Part shown: piece by piece, positions 47,629-56,036 of the stretch
Layout: each line of letters begins with the position of its first letter
Numbering within the stretch: position 1 is the first letter of the stretch
Source of the DNA: Rhodospirillaceae bacterium
GTDB lineage: Bacteria > Pseudomonadota > Alphaproteobacteria > Kiloniellales > DSM-21159
Length of the DNA: 64,000 nucleotides
Direction of reading: 5' to 3'
Assembly (NCBI GenBank): GCA_006969625.1
Contig: CP030885.1
Coordinates: 2,553,430 to 2,617,429 of the forward strand
Made by a program: the position numbers and the translations under genes
The notes under the pieces: generated by a model
The model's input: only the letters and a program-made list of their open reading frames with translations
Database searches by the model: none
Told to the model about the DNA's origin: nothing

Positions 47629-47757
47629 GAGACACCCCCCGAGGGGAACGATACAGGCGGATGGTATGCGGACCTAGTCAAATCGCATACGTGAGCAATA
47701 CGCTCGGAGACTTCGGCCTGCGGTTGCGGTTGCACATCGCCGGCCTACCCGGCTCTC

Positions 47758-47900
47758 AGAGACCGTTTGAGAATGGGCCTGGAGACCCATTCTCGGCTCT
47801 GTACCGTACCGCGCGCCCACCCGGCCGCCCATCCAGGATACTGTCGTTCAGCGGCCGGGTGGGGGCGCGGGACGGTACAGCGCATTCTCAAACGGTCTCT
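47758..47900. repeat. 143-nt compound hairpin
   Basis: Outer arms AGAGACCGTTTGAGAATG (47758-47775) and their exact complement (47883-47900, 18 bp) enclose a 30-bp stem: 47799-47828 pairs with 47851-47880 with two mismatches, around a 22-nt loop. A third small stem AGAATGGG/CCCATTCT (47770-47777, 47786-47793) competes with the outer arm. The hairpin abuts the stop codon of the gene at 47900-49324. Its size and near-perfection exceed those of an ordinary terminator, and no T-run follows. It could be a MITE-like element, a protective 3' structure or a target for recombination. Confidence 0.8.
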
Positions 47901-49324
47901 CAGATCAACCGCGCCGGGACTTTCGCTCGTCGTAGAACGTCCGCTACATGACTGGTCAGTCCGACGCGGCCCAGGATCTCCAGTCCCGTATCGCCAGGCA
48001 GCCTCTCAAGCGTCGCCCGCAGGGCTTCCAGCCCCTCGGCCGCGTCGAACTTCTGCCAACGGCCCGGCTCGCCCGGAACGATGGTCGCTCCCTGACTGGC
48101 CGTCGCGCCGCGGTGAAGCTGGACGACCCAAACCCGGGTGCCGTCGTGCACCCATTCGAAGCGCACCGGCCCGAAGACCCGCTCCAGCCGGCCGGCCGTC
48201 TGCGCGATGGCCGCGTGTACGGCATCGGGCAGTTCCTGCGGCGCCTGGCGGCCGAGCATGAAGGCATCGCCGCTGCCGGCGACGCCTTCGGCGACCCCAG
48301 TGCCGGCCGCATCCACGTAGTAGGCGCCCGACCAGGCCGATGGCACGCCGGCCTGCACCAGGGCACTGGAGAGCAGGTGGCGGTGCTCGCTGCGCTGCAA
48401 GTCCGGATCGAACCAGTCCTGCGGCTCCGGATCCTCGTCCTGCAGGAGCGCGAAGGGTTCGATCCAGCCGTGCCGGGTGGCGTAGTGGCCGGGCACCGGC
48501 TCGAGCGGACAGGTGCGGACCCAGACGTCGCGGCCGCCGGTATCCTCGCCGAAGGAGAAGCTGCGCCCGGCGAGGCGGCGGGCGTAGACCGAGGTCAGCG
48601 GCACGTCGGCGCCGGCCAGCCAGGCCATCATCAGGCCGAAGGCTTTGTCGCCGATCAGGCGGGAGAAGCGGTTGGGCCAGACCATCCGTGGCTGCAAGTC
48701 ATGGCGCCCGATCTCCTCGACCTCCCATCCCAGGGTCTGCGTCTGGCGCCAGCCGCGCGGACGCGGATGGACGGAGAACTCCAGGCGCTCGCCCTCGCCG
48801 ATGTCCAGCTCCGGCGCGAAGCCGTAGACCGTCGCCAGCATTCGGCGGCCCCAGTCCAACGGCAGCGAGCAGGTGCCGGACTTCTCGACGCAGCGCGGCG
48901 TGTCGTCAGGGGCGAATTCGACGATGCCCCCCTCGACGACGCCGGAGACGCCGCCGTCGTGCACATCCACCGTTTCGTTGAGGATGACGTAGTAGCCATC
49001 CTCCAGAGCGCGCTCGGCGGTCTCCACAACTTCGTCGAGGCGGTCGAGGCCGTAATGGAAGGGCTTGCTGCGCGGATCGCTCGGCAGGTAGCTGCGCAGG
49101 TTCACCGAGCGGTCCGGACTGTTGCGCAGCAGCTCCTCGGCTGCGGCGCGCAGGCTCGGCAGGGGCGCATTGGCACCGCGCCCGCGCATCCGGCAGGCGG
49201 TCTGGCGCGGGCCCTCGGGCGTCGGCTCGAAGGCGACGAACTGCGCCACGTTGATGCGCTCGGCGAGCTGCTCCAGCGCCTCGTCCTTGCGCAACGCGTC
49301 CAGTTCGAATTCAGCCCCGCCCAT
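47900..49324 (-). CDS. PEP-synthase/ATP-grasp-like protein of unknown function
   Basis: This 474-residue cytosolic protein lacks a textbook domain call by eye. Some segments recall the N-terminal ATP-binding half of PEP synthase/PPDK enzymes: IGDKAFGLMMAWLAGADVPL, VAEGVAGSGDAFMLGRQAPQ, VRFEWVHDGTRVWVVQLHRG. The C-terminal GLEILGRVGLTSHVADVLRR followed by AKVPARLI resembles a phosphohistidine swivel domain but without the catalytic His. The middle (GYYVILNETVDVHDGGVSGV, RLEFSVHPRPRGWR) is unfamiliar to me. It is the last gene of the leftward set starting with an ATP-grasp ligase. Confidence 0.55.
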   Translation of the reverse strand: MGGAEFELDALRKDEALEQLAERINVAQFVAFEPTPEGPRQTACRMRGRGANAPLPSLRAAAEELLRNSPDRSVNLRSYLPSDPRSKPFHYGLDRLDEVVETAERALEDGYYVILNETVDVHDGGVSGVVEGGIVEFAPDDTPRCVEKSGTCSLPLDWGRRMLATVYGFAPELDIGEGERLEFSVHPRPRGWRQTQTLGWEVEEIGRHDLQPRMVWPNRFSRLIGDKAFGLMMAWLAGADVPLTSVYARRLAGRSFSFGEDTGGRDVWVRTCPLEPVPGHYATRHGWIEPFALLQDEDPEPQDWFDPDLQRSEHRHLLSSALVQAGVPSAWSGAYYVDAAGTGVAEGVAGSGDAFMLGRQAPQELPDAVHAAIAQTAGRLERVFGPVRFEWVHDGTRVWVVQLHRGATASQGATIVPGEPGRWQKFDAAEGLEALRATLERLPGDTGLEILGRVGLTSHVADVLRRAKVPARLI

Positions 49325-49458
49325 CGCGACTCCCCCGCAGCGCCGTCAGACCCCGATTAGCGCAGCCGCCCCGCCGTGGAAAGGGAAGCCTGCGGCGCGC
49401 CCTCGCTTTCCGACCGGACATTCCGGCCGGCCATCGGCACGCCGCCGAAACGCCGCGG

Positions 49459-50712
49459 TCAGGCGGTCGCCGCACGCCGGCCGCCCCCGCCGAGGCGGTT
49501 CCACAGCAGGAAGCCGGCGATCGCCATATTGGCCAGGTTCCAAGCGACGCCGTTGAGGAACGCGGCTTGGTAGGAGCCGGTCAGGTCGTAGATCTCGCCG
49601 GACATCCAGCCGCCGATCGCCATGCCGACCACGGTCGCCATCAGCACCAGGCTGACCCGCGCACCGGCCTCGCGGGCCGGGAAGTAGTCCCGCACGATCA
49701 GGGCGTAGCTGGGGACGATCCCGCCCTGCGCCAGACCGAACAGCGCCGAGACGATGTAGAGCGACATCAGCCCGTCGAAGGGGATGTAGAAGACCAGCGC
49801 CAGACACTGCAGGAAGGAGCCGAGCAGCAGCGTGCCGAGCCCGCCGATCCGGTCGGCGATCAGCCCCGACGCCAGGCGGCTGACGATGCCGAGCCCGAGC
49901 ATCAGCGAGAGCATTTCGGTACCGCGCGCCACGCCGTAGCCGAGGTCGGCGCAATAGGCGACGATGTGCACCTGCGGCATCGACATGGCGATGCAGCAGG
50001 CTATGCCGGCGAAGCAGAGCAGCGCCTGCAGCACCGGCCTGGGCAGCGGTGCGGCGACCACCGCCTTCATCCCGACCGGCGCCGGCCCGTCGTCGATCTC
50101 CGCCCGGCGGCGCAGCAGCAGCGAAAGCGGCAGCATGGTAACCAGGCAGACCACGGCGACGAAGAGATGCGCCTCGCGCCAGCCGGCAACCTCCATGATC
50201 GCGCTCAAAACGGGCGGCCAGAGCGTGCCGGCGAGATAGTTGCCGCTGGCGACGATGGCCACCGCGATGCCGCGCCGGCGGTAGAACCAGTGCGAGACGT
50301 CGGCGACCAGCGGCCCGAAGGTGGCGGCGCTGCCGAACATGCCGATCATCACTGCCTGGACCAGGATGAACTGCCAGTAGCTGTCCGCCTGCGAAGCCAA
50401 GGCATAGCCGAGCGAGAGCGTCAGCGTGCCGATCAGCAGCGGCGCGATGATGCCGAAGCGGTCGGCCAGTCGGCCCATCAGCACGCCGCCGACGGCGAAG
50501 CCGATCAGGGTAGCGGTGTAGGGAAAGGAGGCGCCACCGCGGTCGACGCCGAATTCGGCCTGGATCGCCGGCAGCACGACCACCGTGGACCACAGGCCCA
50601 CGCCGCCGATGCTGCTGAGCGCCACGGCCGCCGCCAACCGCTTCCAGGAGGCACGGCTGTCGGGCGCGAAGGCCGGTCGGGCCGCCGGCGGGGCCCCGCT
50701 TCTTTCGGTCAT
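49459..50712 (-). CDS. MFS transporter
   Basis: This 417-residue, 12-helix major facilitator has the loop 2-3 motif GVLMGRLADRFGIIAPLLIG, RRRGIAVAIVASGNYLAGTL, and the second-half copy GLIADRIGGLGTLLLGSFLQ. It is close to the monocarboxylate/oxalate-type MFS group by layout. Its place between the papain-fold-like gene and the PEP-synthase-like gene suggests export or import of the product or substrate of this set (inference). Confidence 0.88.
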   Translation of the reverse strand: MTERSGAPPAARPAFAPDSRASWKRLAAAVALSSIGGVGLWSTVVVLPAIQAEFGVDRGGASFPYTATLIGFAVGGVLMGRLADRFGIIAPLLIGTLTLSLGYALASQADSYWQFILVQAVMIGMFGSAATFGPLVADVSHWFYRRRGIAVAIVASGNYLAGTLWPPVLSAIMEVAGWREAHLFVAVVCLVTMLPLSLLLRRRAEIDDGPAPVGMKAVVAAPLPRPVLQALLCFAGIACCIAMSMPQVHIVAYCADLGYGVARGTEMLSLMLGLGIVSRLASGLIADRIGGLGTLLLGSFLQCLALVFYIPFDGLMSLYIVSALFGLAQGGIVPSYALIVRDYFPAREAGARVSLVLMATVVGMAIGGWMSGEIYDLTGSYQAAFLNGVAWNLANMAIAGFLLWNRLGGGGRRAATA

Positions 50713-50843
50713 GGCAACTCGCCCGCCCGTGACCGCAGCGCGCGGCCCCAGGTCCGCTTAGACGAGCAGAACCCCCGCCGGCAAGCCGCGCGGCGGCGGA
50801 GCGCCCCTGCATCAGGCGCATGCCCGACGAGGCTTCAGCGGCG

Positions 50844-52844
50844 CTAGCGGTCGGCGGCCCAACTGTCGCGGGCCAGGGCCGTGACGCGCGAAATCTCGTC
50901 GGCCGGCACCGCGCCGGGGTTGCCTTCCTCCAAGGGATCGAAGTGGAACAGATAGAGCCGCGCGGCGAACTCCTCGATCGGCAGGGAGGACTCGCCGTAG
51001 CGCTCTCCGTTGCCCTCCGTCGAGACCACGACGCCACCACCCCAGTCCTGGCCGCTGTCGTTGTTAGGATTGAAGAAGTAGACCCGCATCGTGCCGTGCT
51101 GGTCGAGGCCGACGCGGTAGATCGCAATGGCGTGCCACCCGATGAAGCGTCCGGCGCTGTCGGTGAAGGCGATGCCGGCCGGCTGCGGATGAATGACCGG
51201 CTGGCTGCCGTTGTAGAAGGGGTGGTAGGCGGCATAGAAGCCGCGCACGAAGCCGTCGAAGTCGGCCAGGCTGCCGCTGGCGATGTCGACGGCAATGGCG
51301 CAGCCGCGCCCCACCCACCAGCCGTGCAGCTCGGGGTTGATCCAGCGGTGGGCGTCGCCGCCGCGCGGCAGGCAGACCCGCCCCATCTCGGCGTAGATGC
51401 GGTCGAGATGCGGCACCAGCACCAGCGAGACCGGATCGACATCGGCCGGCGGCACCGCGGCCAGACCGGCGCCGGCCGTCCTGGAGGAGATCGGCTGACC
51501 CTCGAAGTGCAGGATCACTTCCTCGTCGCGGACCGCCCAGGTGATCACCTGCAGCAGGTAGTCGGGATCGGTAAAGGCCCACATGGACAGCGCGCGCGCC
51601 GCCTGGCAGGTGGGATTGTTGCCTTGTCCGACGCCGAGCGGCTGGCCGAGCATACTGAGGACACCGGCGAGCAGCACGGTCTCCGGCGGCTGCGCGCTGC
51701 CGTAGACGTTGGTCAGGATCTGGCGGGCACTGCCCGACAGGGGCAAGGCGATCTGGCGCCACAGCGCCGGTCCGATCGGGGGCATGTAGAACAGCCCGCG
51801 CTCGAGCATCAGGGCCAAGCCGTAGGCCGCCTGGGAGGTTTCCGGATGGATCGCCCGCTCGATCAGGCTGCGTACGAGCTGCGAATAGCAGCGGTAGCCG
51901 TCGGCGCCAGTGCTCGACAGGCCGAGCGCCGGCACCACCAGATCGTGGTGCTCTGCCGCTACGTGGCGCAGAAAGGCGGCGTGGTAGGCCGACACCAGAC
52001 CGGTGTCGTGCATCGCCCGTGCCAGGGCCGCGGCCTCCTGCGTCAGCGCCGCCGCATCCATCGTCGCGACGCGCTCCAGATAGACCGGCAGGCCGGGATC
52101 CTCGCGGCAGGCGGCGGTTGGCCCGAAGAGCGCGCTGATCAAGCGATCGGCACCCCAGCCGGCCGCAGCGCCCCTCTCGGACTGACCGTTCGCCAGCCAG
52201 ACCGAGATCTGGGCTATCATCGCCTTGATGTCGTCGACGACGATGGGCCGCTGCGCCAGCAACCGCCAGATCTCGGCGATCAGGCGGTCGAGGATCTCGC
52301 CGTAGCCGATGCGCCCGACGACGAAGTCGAAGAGGTTGTGCACTACCTCGGCGATCCGTCCCGCACGGCTGCGACTGGCTTCGCTCGGCGTCCCGAACAG
52401 CGCGTCGAGGTTGAGGCCCAGGGTGCGGGCCAGGAAATTCTGCGCCTGCTCGGAGGACAGCCCCGGATGGAAGTACTGCCGCTCGGCGACCGCCAGCATG
52501 CGCAGCTCGCTGACGCATTCCAGCGTGGCGGTGGGCGCGTCGCCCAACCGCAACGTGCGGGCGGCCAGCGCCGGCTGCAGGATCTCTGGGTCGGCCCAGT
52601 CGGTGCCGTGGAACAGGCCCGCCCGCTCCAGCCGCTCGGCGCGCCCGTAGACGGCCTCGACGCCTCCTGGCTCCAACATCAGGCGGCGGGTAAGGTCGAG
52701 CACCGCGCCCCGCTGGGTCTGTTTGGCGAAGGGGCGCGCCGCCGCCAAGCGTTCCCCAGCGGCGTCCAGCTTCGCCGTGAGCTGGGTCAGTCTTTCGGCT
52801 GACGTCGCATTCGGGGTTGCTGGGCTGGACATGGCAGGACTCAT
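50844..52844 (-). CDS. Large protein with papain-like cysteine-peptidase features
   Basis: The 666-residue protein starts at ATG 52844 (or 52832); neither has a good ribosome site. The first 380 residues are helical and unfamiliar. The C-terminal part has the order of a papain-fold enzyme: VGQGNNPTCQAARALSMWAF (Cys 413, helix start), GRFIGWHAIAIYRVG (His 571) and MRVYFFNPNNDSGQDWGGGV (Asn 592), in the Cys-His-Asn order. Such folds cleave or form amide bonds. No signal peptide. It sits directly after an ATP-grasp ligase gene, so peptide or amide chemistry is a reasonable guess. Confidence 0.6.
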   Translation of the reverse strand: MSPAMSSPATPNATSAERLTQLTAKLDAAGERLAAARPFAKQTQRGAVLDLTRRLMLEPGGVEAVYGRAERLERAGLFHGTDWADPEILQPALAARTLRLGDAPTATLECVSELRMLAVAERQYFHPGLSSEQAQNFLARTLGLNLDALFGTPSEASRSRAGRIAEVVHNLFDFVVGRIGYGEILDRLIAEIWRLLAQRPIVVDDIKAMIAQISVWLANGQSERGAAAGWGADRLISALFGPTAACREDPGLPVYLERVATMDAAALTQEAAALARAMHDTGLVSAYHAAFLRHVAAEHHDLVVPALGLSSTGADGYRCYSQLVRSLIERAIHPETSQAAYGLALMLERGLFYMPPIGPALWRQIALPLSGSARQILTNVYGSAQPPETVLLAGVLSMLGQPLGVGQGNNPTCQAARALSMWAFTDPDYLLQVITWAVRDEEVILHFEGQPISSRTAGAGLAAVPPADVDPVSLVLVPHLDRIYAEMGRVCLPRGGDAHRWINPELHGWWVGRGCAIAVDIASGSLADFDGFVRGFYAAYHPFYNGSQPVIHPQPAGIAFTDSAGRFIGWHAIAIYRVGLDQHGTMRVYFFNPNNDSGQDWGGGVVVSTEGNGERYGESSLPIEEFAARLYLFHFDPLEEGNPGAVPADEISRVTALARDSWAADR

Positions 52845-52975
52845 CGCGGAGGGAGATCGGTGTCGTGCGCGCCCCGGCGTTCGCCGAGGCGGAAGCCGCC
52901 GCGACTCTGCTGGCAAGGTCGAGCTAAGCCGGCAAGACTACACGAAACTCGCCGGAGCGCACCCGCCCCCTCGAC

Positions 52976-54202
52976 CTAGACGTAGAAGTCGCGTTCTTCC
53001 TGCGCCTTCAAGAGGTCGCGCATACGGTGGGGGTCGTCGCCGAAGAAGTAGACCAGACCCCAATGGGTGCCGAAGGCGGTGCGCTTGGGTACCTTGGTCT
53101 CGCCGACCGGCAGCAGCTCGTGGCTCTCGAAGTAGGGATCGTTCTCCGTCTCCTCGGGAATTTGCAGCTCGCTGATCACCCGGCGCCGCGGATAGACGCC
53201 GAAACATCCGGCGTGCCCCTTGGCACCCTTCACCGGAGCCGGGAAGAAACTCTCCAGCTCCTCCTTCGGGGTCTTGGGATCGAAGACCACCACCAGGGCC
53301 TGATAGGCGTTGAAGCCGTAGGCGCGCTCCATCAGCTCGAAGGCGTTGAAGCCGGGCGGTCGGTAGGCGACTTCGCCGAAGTACATGGTGCCGTCGTTGG
53401 TCACGAAGTACTCCGGATGGATGAAGCCGAAGTCGATGTCGAAGGCCTCGATCAGCTTCTCGATCTCGCGGGTAATCTTCTCGCGATAGGCCTCCAGCTC
53501 CGGGGTCGCCGGGACGAAGACCGAATAGCCGAGCGGAACGTACTCGGAGATGTTCAGGAACTGGATCTTGCGGTCCTTGATCCAGGCCTCGACCGCGAAC
53601 TCCCAGCCGTCCAGGTGGCTTTCCAGCAGCGCCGGGAACTCGTCGTCGCTGATCGTCTCGATGTCGTCGCCAGTGCGGATGACCCGGTGGCCCAGGCAGC
53701 CGGCCTTGTCGAAGGCCTTGAAGTGGATCGGGTCGTTCGGGTCGCCGTCCAGCTTGAGCAGGGTCTGGTTGACGCGGCGCAGGAAACGGAAGACGTCCTG
53801 TCGGTCGTGCGCCTCCTCGAAGATGCCGACCCGGATGCCGGCGAGCTGCGCGCGGCGCTTCATCAGCGACTTGTCGCGGAACAGCAGCGACTGGCCGTGC
53901 AGGCGCGGATTGCCCGTCAGCACCGCATTGATCGCTCCGGCCCACTCCACGGTCTCCTCGAACAGCGGGATGGCGACGTCGACGCCCTCCTCCTTCAGCC
54001 GTTCGGCGAGTTCGAACGACCGCTCGTTCAGCCGCTCGAAGTCCCACGGAATGAAGGGGATGTCGTTCTTCTCGGCGTAGTCCTCGGCCCATTTCGGCGC
54101 CACGATCACATAGCGTCGGTCGAATCGGTCGATCGCGTCGATCGCGTTCAGGCTCCAGCCGAGGATCGCTACGTAACCCTTGTTCGGATCCTTGCCCGTC
54201 AT
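52976..54202 (-). CDS. ATP-grasp ligase domain protein
   Basis: The 408-residue protein has an N-terminal pre-ATP-grasp region (GYVAILGWSLNAIDAIDRFD) and an ATP-grasp core: DKSLMKRRAQLAGIRVGIFE, HFKAFDKAGCLGHRVIRTGD, WEFAVEAWIKDRKI and the metal-binding end FGFIHPEYFVTNDGTMYFGE with EVAYRPPGFN. ATP-grasp enzymes join a carboxylate to an amine through an acyl-phosphate. The ATG at 54202 has AGGAG upstream; the TTG at 54229 lies in a terminator hairpin. First gene of a leftward set of four, with its own promoter and leader. Confidence 0.85.
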   Translation of the reverse strand: MTGKDPNKGYVAILGWSLNAIDAIDRFDRRYVIVAPKWAEDYAEKNDIPFIPWDFERLNERSFELAERLKEEGVDVAIPLFEETVEWAGAINAVLTGNPRLHGQSLLFRDKSLMKRRAQLAGIRVGIFEEAHDRQDVFRFLRRVNQTLLKLDGDPNDPIHFKAFDKAGCLGHRVIRTGDDIETISDDEFPALLESHLDGWEFAVEAWIKDRKIQFLNISEYVPLGYSVFVPATPELEAYREKITREIEKLIEAFDIDFGFIHPEYFVTNDGTMYFGEVAYRPPGFNAFELMERAYGFNAYQALVVVFDPKTPKEELESFFPAPVKGAKGHAGCFGVYPRRRVISELQIPEETENDPYFESHELLPVGETKVPKRTAFGTHWGLVYFFGDDPHRMRDLLKAQEERDFYV

Positions 54203-54261
54203 CGTGCGCTCCTGCTCGCTGTCAAACAAAAGCCCGCCGAAGACGGCGGGCGCGAAAGCAT
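54199..54261 (-). CDS. Possible 20-codon leader peptide
   Basis: An ATG at 54261 opens a frame MLSRPPSSAGFCLTARSRSA ending R-stop; its TGA overlaps the ATG of the ATP-grasp gene (ATGA). The frame spans both arms of the terminator hairpin. The predicted transcript start is only a few bases upstream, so it would be leaderless. Chance occurrence is quite possible. Confidence 0.3.
   Translation of the reverse strand: MLSRPPSSAGFCLTASRSAR
54224..54251 (-). terminator. Terminator-like hairpin in the leader of the ATP-grasp gene
   Basis: On the minus strand GCCCGCCG, loop TCTT, CGGCGGGC is followed by TTTTGTTT. It lies between the predicted promoter and the start codon, about 16-45 nt into the transcript. 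That position suggests attenuation control, or termination of a very short RNA. Confidence 0.75.
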
Positions 54262-54273
54262 TGGTTGAACCAG

Positions 54274-54302
54274 ACTATAGTTCGATGCGACGACACTTTC
54301 AA
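54274..54302 (-). promoter_or_regulatory. Sigma70-type promoter of the ATP-grasp gene set
   Basis: The minus strand reads TTGAAA (54302-54297), a 17-bp spacer and TATAGT (54279-54274). Both boxes are near consensus, rare in DNA this GC-rich. Transcription would start near 54267, just before the terminator hairpin. Confidence 0.7.
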
Positions 54303-54571
54303 GTGAGATCGCGGCAGAAGCCCTTTCTCATAAAAAAACTGAGATCTATGATGAAATAAAAATCCACCCTTATCACAGTAACGTGTTCTCGTTTTTTTGC
54401 TTGTTTGGCCGAAAAGGAAATTTAATTTCAAAAGATGAGTTTTTCCTGACATTTCGATGGAACTGTCTGCTTTGCCAGGCCGATTGGGGAACCGCAGTCG
54501 GTGTCCGGAAACGGCCTTGTGATCGGGCGGCACGGCTGCAAGGCCTCGGCACGCGCACCAAATAGCACCTC
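54303..54571. other. AT-rich intergenic stretch upstream of the cupin gene
   Basis: About 54300-54470 is markedly AT-rich, with runs of A and T (ATAAAAAAACTGAGAT, TCGTTTTTTTGC). It separates the leftward ATP-grasp set from the rightward cupin gene. No gene is seen; promoters for both directions are likely, as are binding sites for a nucleoid protein. Confidence 0.4.
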
Positions 54572-55276
54572 ATGCAGATCAACGCCGACTTCGCCCGCCC
54601 CGCTCTGGTGCGCTTCGACCAAGCGGATTGGATCTCAAGCCCAAGCCCGGGCGTTGAGCGCATCCCGCTCGACCGCATCGGCGGCGAGGTGGCACGCGCC
54701 ACGTCTCTCGTGCGCTATGCGCCCGGCTCGCGCTTCCCGACCCACACCCATCACGGCGGCGAGGAGTTTTTCGTGCTGGAGGGCACCTTCAGCGACGAGA
54801 CGGGCGACTTCCCGACCGGAAGCTATGTCCGCAACCCGATCGGAACCGCGCACGCGCCGCACAGCGACGCGGGTTGCGTCATCTGGGTGAAGCTCTGGCA
54901 GTTCCAGCCGGCCGACACCATGCAGGTTCGCCTCGATGCCACCGCGGGCACCGGCCTCCTGCTGCCCGAGGACGCCGATGCGCTGCTTCGCCGTGACCTG
55001 CACGCCTTCGGGACGGAGGAGGTCTTCCTCCAGCACTTGCCGCCGGGCCACCTTCTGCCGCTCGAAACGCAGCTCGGCGGCGCAGAGGTGCTGGTGCTGC
55101 GCGGCGAGGTCGCAATTGCCGGAGAACGGCTCCAGCGCTGGTCCTGGACCCGCCAGCCGCGCGGCGCGCACGCACGCCTCGCCGCCGGCGGCGAGGGCGC
55201 CTGCCTGCTGATCAAGCAAGGCCACCTGGGGGTCGACACCCCGCCGCTGCCGGAGGCGGCGGCCGCTTCCTACTAA
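54572..55276 (+). CDS. Tandem cupin protein, ChrR-like
   Basis: This 234-residue cytosolic protein has two cupin folds. The first has the metal motif RFPTHTHHGGEEFFVLEGTF and NPIGTAHAPHSDAG. The second (HLLPLETQLGGAEVLVLRGE) has lost most metal ligands. It resembles the cupin part of the ChrR anti-sigma family but lacks the N-terminal anti-sigma domain, and no ECF sigma gene is next to it. It may be an enzyme or small-molecule sensor. Confidence 0.85.
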   Translation: MQINADFARPALVRFDQADWISSPSPGVERIPLDRIGGEVARATSLVRYAPGSRFPTHTHHGGEEFFVLEGTFSDETGDFPTGSYVRNPIGTAHAPHSDAGCVIWVKLWQFQPADTMQVRLDATAGTGLLLPEDADALLRRDLHAFGTEEVFLQHLPPGHLLPLETQLGGAEVLVLRGEVAIAGERLQRWSWTRQPRGAHARLAAGGEGACLLIKQGHLGVDTPPLPEAAAASY

Positions 55277-55280
55277 CGCG

Positions 55281-56036
55281 TCAGCGCACAGCCCGGTTCA
55301 GACCGCCGTCGACCAGGAGCATCTGTCCGGTGATGTAGCTCGCGGCCGACGACCCCAGGAAGTGGCACGCCTCGCCGATTTCCAGAAAGCCGCCCGTGCG
55401 GCCCAGGGGGATCCGCGACAACGCCTCGTCGGTCATCGTCACGTTCTCGCAGAAGCCGGGCAGCACGGCGTTCATGCGGATGTTATCCCGGCCGTAGCGA
55501 TCCGCATAGGCCTTGACGAAGGCATGCAGCGCGCCGCGCAGCGCGCTCATCGGATACATCGGCCGCGGCTGCAAGGCGTTCATCGAGGAGATCGCCACCA
55601 GGGAACCGCCACGCTGCGCCTGCATGAGCGGCGTCAGCAGGCGCGCCAGGCGCACGACGCCGACGACGTACATGTCCAGGCTCTCGTGCCACAGGTCGTC
55701 CGGCAACTCGAGCAGGGGCTCGTCGTGCTCGGGACTGAAGTTCGCCTCTTCGATCAGGCGGGGCACGCCGCCGCCGTGGCCCATGTTGTAGACCGCCGCA
55801 TCGACCCGACCCCAGGTCTCCAAGGTCGTGTCCACCAGGCGCTTCAGGTCCGCAGTCTGCATCACGGAGCCGCGCACGGCGAGGCCCCCGAGCTCCGCGG
55901 CGAGCCGCTCGCAGCGCTCCGATGGCGACATCAACGCCACCCGCCAGCGGTGCGCGGCGAAAACCCGCGCCACGCCGGCACCGATGCCCTGTCCGGATCC
56001 CGTGACGATCGCTACCCGCGCCATCGCTTCGCTCAT
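55281..56036 (-). CDS. SDR family protein with altered catalytic motif
   Basis: The 251-residue Rossmann protein has the NAD(P) loop VAIVTGSGQGIGAGVARVFA, the NMGHGGG segment and ISSMNALQ. The usual YxxxK is not in place: the aligned region reads RPMYPMSALRGALHAF, with Met and Arg where Tyr and Lys are expected and a Tyr two residues earlier. The C-terminal SYITGQMLLVDGGLNRAV is standard. The protein may be a weak or changed oxidoreductase. Its ATG overlaps the stop of the cyclase gene (ATGA). Confidence 0.85.
   Translation of the reverse strand: MSEAMARVAIVTGSGQGIGAGVARVFAAHRWRVALMSPSERCERLAAELGGLAVRGSVMQTADLKRLVDTTLETWGRVDAAVYNMGHGGGVPRLIEEANFSPEHDEPLLELPDDLWHESLDMYVVGVVRLARLLTPLMQAQRGGSLVAISSMNALQPRPMYPMSALRGALHAFVKAYADRYGRDNIRMNAVLPGFCENVTMTDEALSRIPLGRTGGFLEIGEACHFLGSSAASYITGQMLLVDGGLNRAVR

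Noticed and set aside
54572..55276. ChrR anti-sigma factor
   Set aside because: It lacks the N-terminal zinc anti-sigma domain and no ECF sigma gene adjoins it; only the cupin part is similar.
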